Source: Erwinia sp. JUb26
GTDB taxonomy: Bacteria; Pseudomonadota; Gammaproteobacteria; Enterobacterales; Enterobacteriaceae
Assembly (NCBI RefSeq): GCF_003751505.1
Contig: NZ_RJVB01000004.1
Span: 62,001 to 126,000, forward strand
Length of the DNA: 64,000 nt
Direction: 5' to 3'
How positions within the stretch are numbered: the stretch's first letter is position 1; each line of letters starts with the position of its first letter. The notes below the pieces were generated by a model. It saw only the letters and a list, made by a program, of their open reading frames with translations, was not told the origin of the DNA and searched no databases. Below, in pieces: positions 60,839 to 64,000 of the stretch. The translations under genes and the position numbers were made by a program.

Positions 60839-60885
60839 GATGATCCATCGCGCCGGATACCGCTTAGTGTCTCCGGCTAAACGTA

Positions 60886-61545
60886 TCAGCGTTCGGCGTC
60901 TTTTTTCACCTCCCACTGCTCTTTGGTCAGGGTCTTCACATCAAACTGGTCGCGGGTGCGGCAATAGGTGTTGCCGCCCATGCGGCCAATGGCATCCATC
61001 AGCTGCTGATCGATGTGCAGATTCTCGGGGTTTACCGCATCGCTACGCACGTAAACGCCTACCACTTCGCCCAGGATGATTTCCCGTGCCGGGCCAACCT
61101 GCAGGGTGGTGTGGCGACGGCATTCCAGCGCGGCGGGGGCGGCGAGAATGCGCGGGCTGCCAACCCGGTTACCTGCCACGGTTGCCAGGCCGGCCTCCGC
61201 CAGTTCGTTCACTTCGGGCCCAAATTTAATCGCGCAGATCTCCATCTGACGCACCAGTGCATCATCGACGATATGCACGGTAAATTCGCCGGTTTCACGG
61301 ATGTTGCGCGCAGTATCCTTAAAGCGCATATCGCTGTAGTTTTCCACGCCGATGGCCACAATCGCCGGGTCGTGCGTCAGCACGTTAAAGAAGCTGAAGG
61401 GCCCGGCGTTCGGTTTACCGTTTTTATCGACCGTGGTCACCAGAGCAACGGGCCGGGGGATAACGGTACCAATCAGGATCTTATAGCGTTCCCGCTCGCT
61501 CAGTTCGGCAAAATCAAACCATGTATGATTTTCAGGCAAGCTCAT
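60886..61545 (-). CDS. Flavin reductase family (FMN-binding) protein
   Basis: A 219-residue flavin-binding split-barrel protein. 'GTVIPRPVALVTTVDKNGKP' and 'GPFSFFNVLTHDPAIVAIGV' are the FMN-binding strands, followed by 'ETGEFTVHIVDD'. Members supply reduced flavin or act in detoxification. It starts one base after the stop of the M24 gene (TGATATG), so it is translated with it, the last gene of the ABC permease operon. Its role with a creatinase-like enzyme is unclear. Confidence 0.87.
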   Translation of the reverse strand: MSLPENHTWFDFAELSERERYKILIGTVIPRPVALVTTVDKNGKPNAGPFSFFNVLTHDPAIVAIGVENYSDMRFKDTARNIRETGEFTVHIVDDALVRQMEICAIKFGPEVNELAEAGLATVAGNRVGSPRILAAPAALECRRHTTLQVGPAREIILGEVVGVYVRSDAVNPENLHIDQQLMDAIGRMGGNTYCRTRDQFDVKTLTKEQWEVKKDAER

Positions 61546-61546
61546 A

Positions 61547-62971
61547 TCAGACTCCGGCGCGAATGCGGTGGGTTTCCAGCGGAGTATGGCGGCTGAGGTT
61601 CTCAAAACCGTCCTCGGTGACAACGTAACAGTCGCCAATGTTGCAGCCTGCCGACAGCGGCTCGAGCCACTGCGTATGCAGAACAAACACCATGCCGGTT
61701 TCCAGCCGATCGTAGTTATGCGATGAGATATTAAAGCTGTTTTGCCCGCCCGCCATACCGACCGAATGGCCTAGATTCGGGTTATGCGGGCCATGGGTTG
61801 CCGGATAAACGTGCATCAGCTTACGCCCCTGGGCTTCCCAGTCGATATCGCGCACGTACTGCTGCGGGATCAGCCGTGCCTCGCCATCCGGCATGGCTGA
61901 CCAGTTATAGGGCATGGTGCGCGCTTCGGCATCGTCCAGCATGCCCTGTTCGATCATCGGGCCAAAGGCGGCATTGTTGATATCACGCATTAATGCACCG
62001 GGCTTAATCAGGCGTTCGGCACGCTTCACGCCTTGGGTGCAGGCCGCCAGCACCGTCTCCTGGCGCTCCGTGATGTCACCGACAGCAATCATGCGCGCCG
62101 TTTGCGCGGTATAGCCACGCCAGGTGACGTTGGAGATATAAAGGTTGATCAAATCTCCCGGACGCACGACGTGCCCGTAGGGCTTGCCGCAGTGCGTGCC
62201 AAACTCGTTAATCCCAATCTGGTAGCCGTCACCGGTTTCGCCACCAAAGGCCATCTGCGCGGCGGTAAAGGCGGCAAATATTTCATGGTCGGTAACACCC
62301 GGTTTTGCCACGTGATATGCCGCCTGGGTGCCGATGCTGATTAACTGTGCGGCCGCGCGGAACATCTCTATTTCACGCGGGGAGCGAATTTTCTGCAGGC
62401 GGTCGAGAATCGAGTTATCGCCGACAAAGCGACAGCCGGGCATTAAGGTATGCAGCGCGGCCTGGAAGGTCAGCGATGTCCGATCGCCAATTTCCCCAAT
62501 CTGCGCTTTGCTCAGCCCGAGGCGGGCGAGGAGCTCCGCGCATTTTTCTGCGGTTTTCAGTACGGCATCGCCGGGTCGATCGGCATATTCGCGGCCAATC
62601 GGCCCGATCTGCCAGATATCCTCAACCAGCAGCGGCTCGCCCGCCGGCGGCAGCAGCACCGATTGCGTGAAGAAGGAAAGCAGGGTCAGCGGCTTGTCGG
62701 CGTCGGTGGGAATAATCAGTACCCCTTCGCGCATCCAGTCGCAAATGTAGCGCAGGTAAGCGTTGGACGCGTGAAACCAGCCGACGCTGCCCGCATGGAC
62801 GACAAGCGCATCGTGACCGGCTTCTACCGCCTGTCGACGGATGCGCCGCAGGCGCTCGGCGAACTCGGCTTCCGGCAAAGGCAGCGGTGCCGAAAAGGTG
62901 AAGTCCGGCTGGAAATCGGCCAGCAGAGAGCCGATGCGATAGCCCGCCGACGCGGTCGCATGAGTATGCAT
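61547..62971 (-). CDS. M24 (pita-bread fold) peptidase-like / creatinase-like hydrolase
   Basis: A 474-residue protein of the M24 fold with N-terminal creatinase domain (about 40-180) and C-terminal pita-bread domain (about 200-450). Where metallopeptidases have D-x-G...G-Y-x-x-D, this has 'LINLYISNVTWRGYTAQTAR': both Asp metal ligands are replaced. 'HNPNLGHSVGM' keeps the His region. This fits metal-independent relatives such as creatinase or ectoine hydrolase rather than Xaa-Pro peptidase. Start 62971 (MHTHAT) follows AAGGA. It sits between ABC permease genes and a flavin reductase, suggesting hydrolysis of the imported nitrogen compound. Confidence 0.82.
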   Translation of the reverse strand: MHTHATASAGYRIGSLLADFQPDFTFSAPLPLPEAEFAERLRRIRRQAVEAGHDALVVHAGSVGWFHASNAYLRYICDWMREGVLIIPTDADKPLTLLSFFTQSVLLPPAGEPLLVEDIWQIGPIGREYADRPGDAVLKTAEKCAELLARLGLSKAQIGEIGDRTSLTFQAALHTLMPGCRFVGDNSILDRLQKIRSPREIEMFRAAAQLISIGTQAAYHVAKPGVTDHEIFAAFTAAQMAFGGETGDGYQIGINEFGTHCGKPYGHVVRPGDLINLYISNVTWRGYTAQTARMIAVGDITERQETVLAACTQGVKRAERLIKPGALMRDINNAAFGPMIEQGMLDDAEARTMPYNWSAMPDGEARLIPQQYVRDIDWEAQGRKLMHVYPATHGPHNPNLGHSVGMAGGQNSFNISSHNYDRLETGMVFVLHTQWLEPLSAGCNIGDCYVVTEDGFENLSRHTPLETHRIRAGV

Positions 62972-62996
62972 AATAGTTCCTTGTGAAATCAGTCGA

Positions 62997-63821
62997 TCAG
63001 TGATTTTGCGGTCGCGGAGCCAGCACCCGGCGAGCGACCAGTAATCCCAACAGGGTGAAGCCAATCAATATCCCGGAGATCGCCGCCACACGGACGTCCA
63101 GTGATTCTTCAATCAGCGCAAACATTCGCAGCGGCAGTACCGTGGTACTGGCGTCCGCGAGGAAAAGTGACACCGTGACGTTATCCAGCGACTGGATAAA
63201 CACCAGAAACGCACCGGCCAGAATGCCCGGCATCAGCAGCGGCAGCGTGACGCGGCGCAGCGTCATAAACCAGCTGGCACCCATGGTGGTTGATGCTTCG
63301 GCCAGCGAAGGGTTCATCCCCTGAGCCACCACCGAGGCGGCGCGATACATCAGCGGGCCAAACACCACGATATGACCGGTGACCGTCAGCCAGAGCGAAG
63401 GCTGGAAGCCGACAAAATTAGCGACAATCAGCGCGGCCAGGCCGTAAACCAGGCTCGGCATCACCAGCGGCGCAAGCAGCAGGGGTTCAATGCTGTTCAC
63501 GCTTTTCCGCTTCATACGCGTCATTCCAATGGTGGCCGGTACCGCAAACAGCAGCGATCCCGCGACCGCCAGAGCGGCAATTTTCAGCGAATTTCCCGCC
63601 GCAATATGCTCGGTTGCGGACCTGACCGGGTCCAGCAGCGCTTCATACCAGCGCAGCGAAAACCCTTCTGGCGGGTATTTCAGCGTCTGACCGGCGGTGA
63701 ACGACATCATCAGCGCGATAACAATCGGTGCGATCAGATAGATCAGGCAGAGTATGCCAAAACCGTAGACAAACACCTTGTAAAGCAGTGCTGGAATGGG
63801 ATTTTCGCGAAAGTTATGCAT
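62997..63821 (-). CDS. ABC transporter permease, spermidine/putrescine (PotC-like) type
   Basis: A 274-residue inner-membrane permease with six helices and the ATPase-coupling EAA loop 'EASTTMGASWFMTLRRVTLP' (about residues 176-195). It belongs to the PotC/binding-protein-dependent type that also carries amines and opines. AGGAGG lies ahead of the ATG; the start overlaps the stop of the upstream permease by eight bases (ATGCATAA). Downstream M24 and flavin reductase genes follow in the same direction. Confidence 0.92.
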   Translation of the reverse strand: MHNFRENPIPALLYKVFVYGFGILCLIYLIAPIVIALMMSFTAGQTLKYPPEGFSLRWYEALLDPVRSATEHIAAGNSLKIAALAVAGSLLFAVPATIGMTRMKRKSVNSIEPLLLAPLVMPSLVYGLAALIVANFVGFQPSLWLTVTGHIVVFGPLMYRAASVVAQGMNPSLAEASTTMGASWFMTLRRVTLPLLMPGILAGAFLVFIQSLDNVTVSLFLADASTTVLPLRMFALIEESLDVRVAAISGILIGFTLLGLLVARRVLAPRPQNH

Positions 63822-64000
63822 GACCGTTCAGCCTCCTGTGGCGTGAAATCATCGAGAGGGCGACCAGTAAACAGCCGGTGGAAAGCAGCAGCACCACCGC
63901 AATCGCTGAAGCCAGCGGCCAGTCAAACAGCGTGCCGACTTCACGATAGATCAGTTGCGGAACGTAGACGTTGCGTGCCCCACCGATCACCGCCTGGGTG
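63814..64000 (-). CDS. ABC transporter permease (PotB-like), C-terminal fragment
   Basis: The last 61 codons of an upstream permease, cut by the window edge. The visible part has 'YVPQLIYREVGTLFDWPLAS' and a final helix 'AIAVVLLLSTGCLLVALSMI' with a basic end (SRHRRLNGHA), as in PotB-like proteins. It overlaps the next permease gene by eight bases. The substrate-binding protein and ATPase are expected beyond the right edge. Confidence 0.85.
   Translation of the reverse strand, partial: TQAVIGGARNVYVPQLIYREVGTLFDWPLASAIAVVLLLSTGCLLVALSMISRHRRLNGHA

Overview
The window is 64 kb of a Gram-negative chromosome with GC in the mid-50s by eye. The genes point to Enterobacterales, most likely a plant- or environment-associated member of the Erwinia/Pantoea group: enterobacterial-type CysI, Cyo oxidase, DadA/DadX, AriR-like connector proteins, a DUF1471 peptide, PTS systems and a tannase-family esterase. 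Genus is an inference. I saw no rRNA, tRNA, CRISPR array, insertion sequence or phage gene; it reads as an accessory-rich metabolic and regulatory region made of many short operons with local regulators.

1-9.4 kb: start of a probable ThDP decarboxylase (left edge, minus strand), secreted tannase/feruloyl esterase, VOC protein, a CysI-like sulfite reductase hemoprotein without cysJ/cysH beside it, a small one-helix membrane protein behind an attenuator-like leader, and a cyoABCD quinol oxidase operon without cyoE. 9.4-17.9 kb: MocR-type regulator facing cyo, four AriR/YmgB-like small proteins, SDR, alpha/beta hydrolase with LysR, a small DUF6434-like protein, an unrecognised coil/Gly-Ala-rich/coil protein, histidine phosphatase, HxlR regulator and OYE-type flavoenzyme. 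19-30 kb: dadAX, an APC amino acid permease, and a LysR-faced five-gene catabolic operon (serine acetyltransferase-like, VOC, beta-hydroxyacid dehydrogenase, aldehyde dehydrogenase, M20 amidohydrolase).

30-38 kb: a probable pentitol or related sugar locus (mannitol-type EIICB, Zn alcohol dehydrogenase, GntR/UTRA regulator, transketolase, ascorbate-type EIIA/EIIB/EIIC); three matching GntR operators tie it together. 38-40.6 kb: a TetR regulator with two 17-bp palindromic operators, one before two tandem 25/26-aa lipoproteins and one before a DUF3313 lipoprotein-MipA/OmpV operon. 40.7-47.5 kb: DMT exporter with LysR, GapC-like GAPDH followed by a 15-unit 8-bp tandem repeat, LysR, pirin, MFS transporter.

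47.6-57.7 kb: YtcJ-type amidohydrolase, YcaC-like hydrolase, two XapX membrane proteins, a receiver-only regulator, a 1855-aa kinase-like/ATPase/GAF/PAS/histidine kinase protein whose N-terminal kinase domain looks degenerate, and a FixJ/LuxR response regulator. 58.4-64 kb: a 31-aa membrane peptide, a DUF1471 peptide, an AraC-porin pair with overlapping reading frames, and a minus-strand operon of spermidine/putrescine-type ABC permeases, a creatinase-like M24 protein and a flavin reductase that runs off the right edge.
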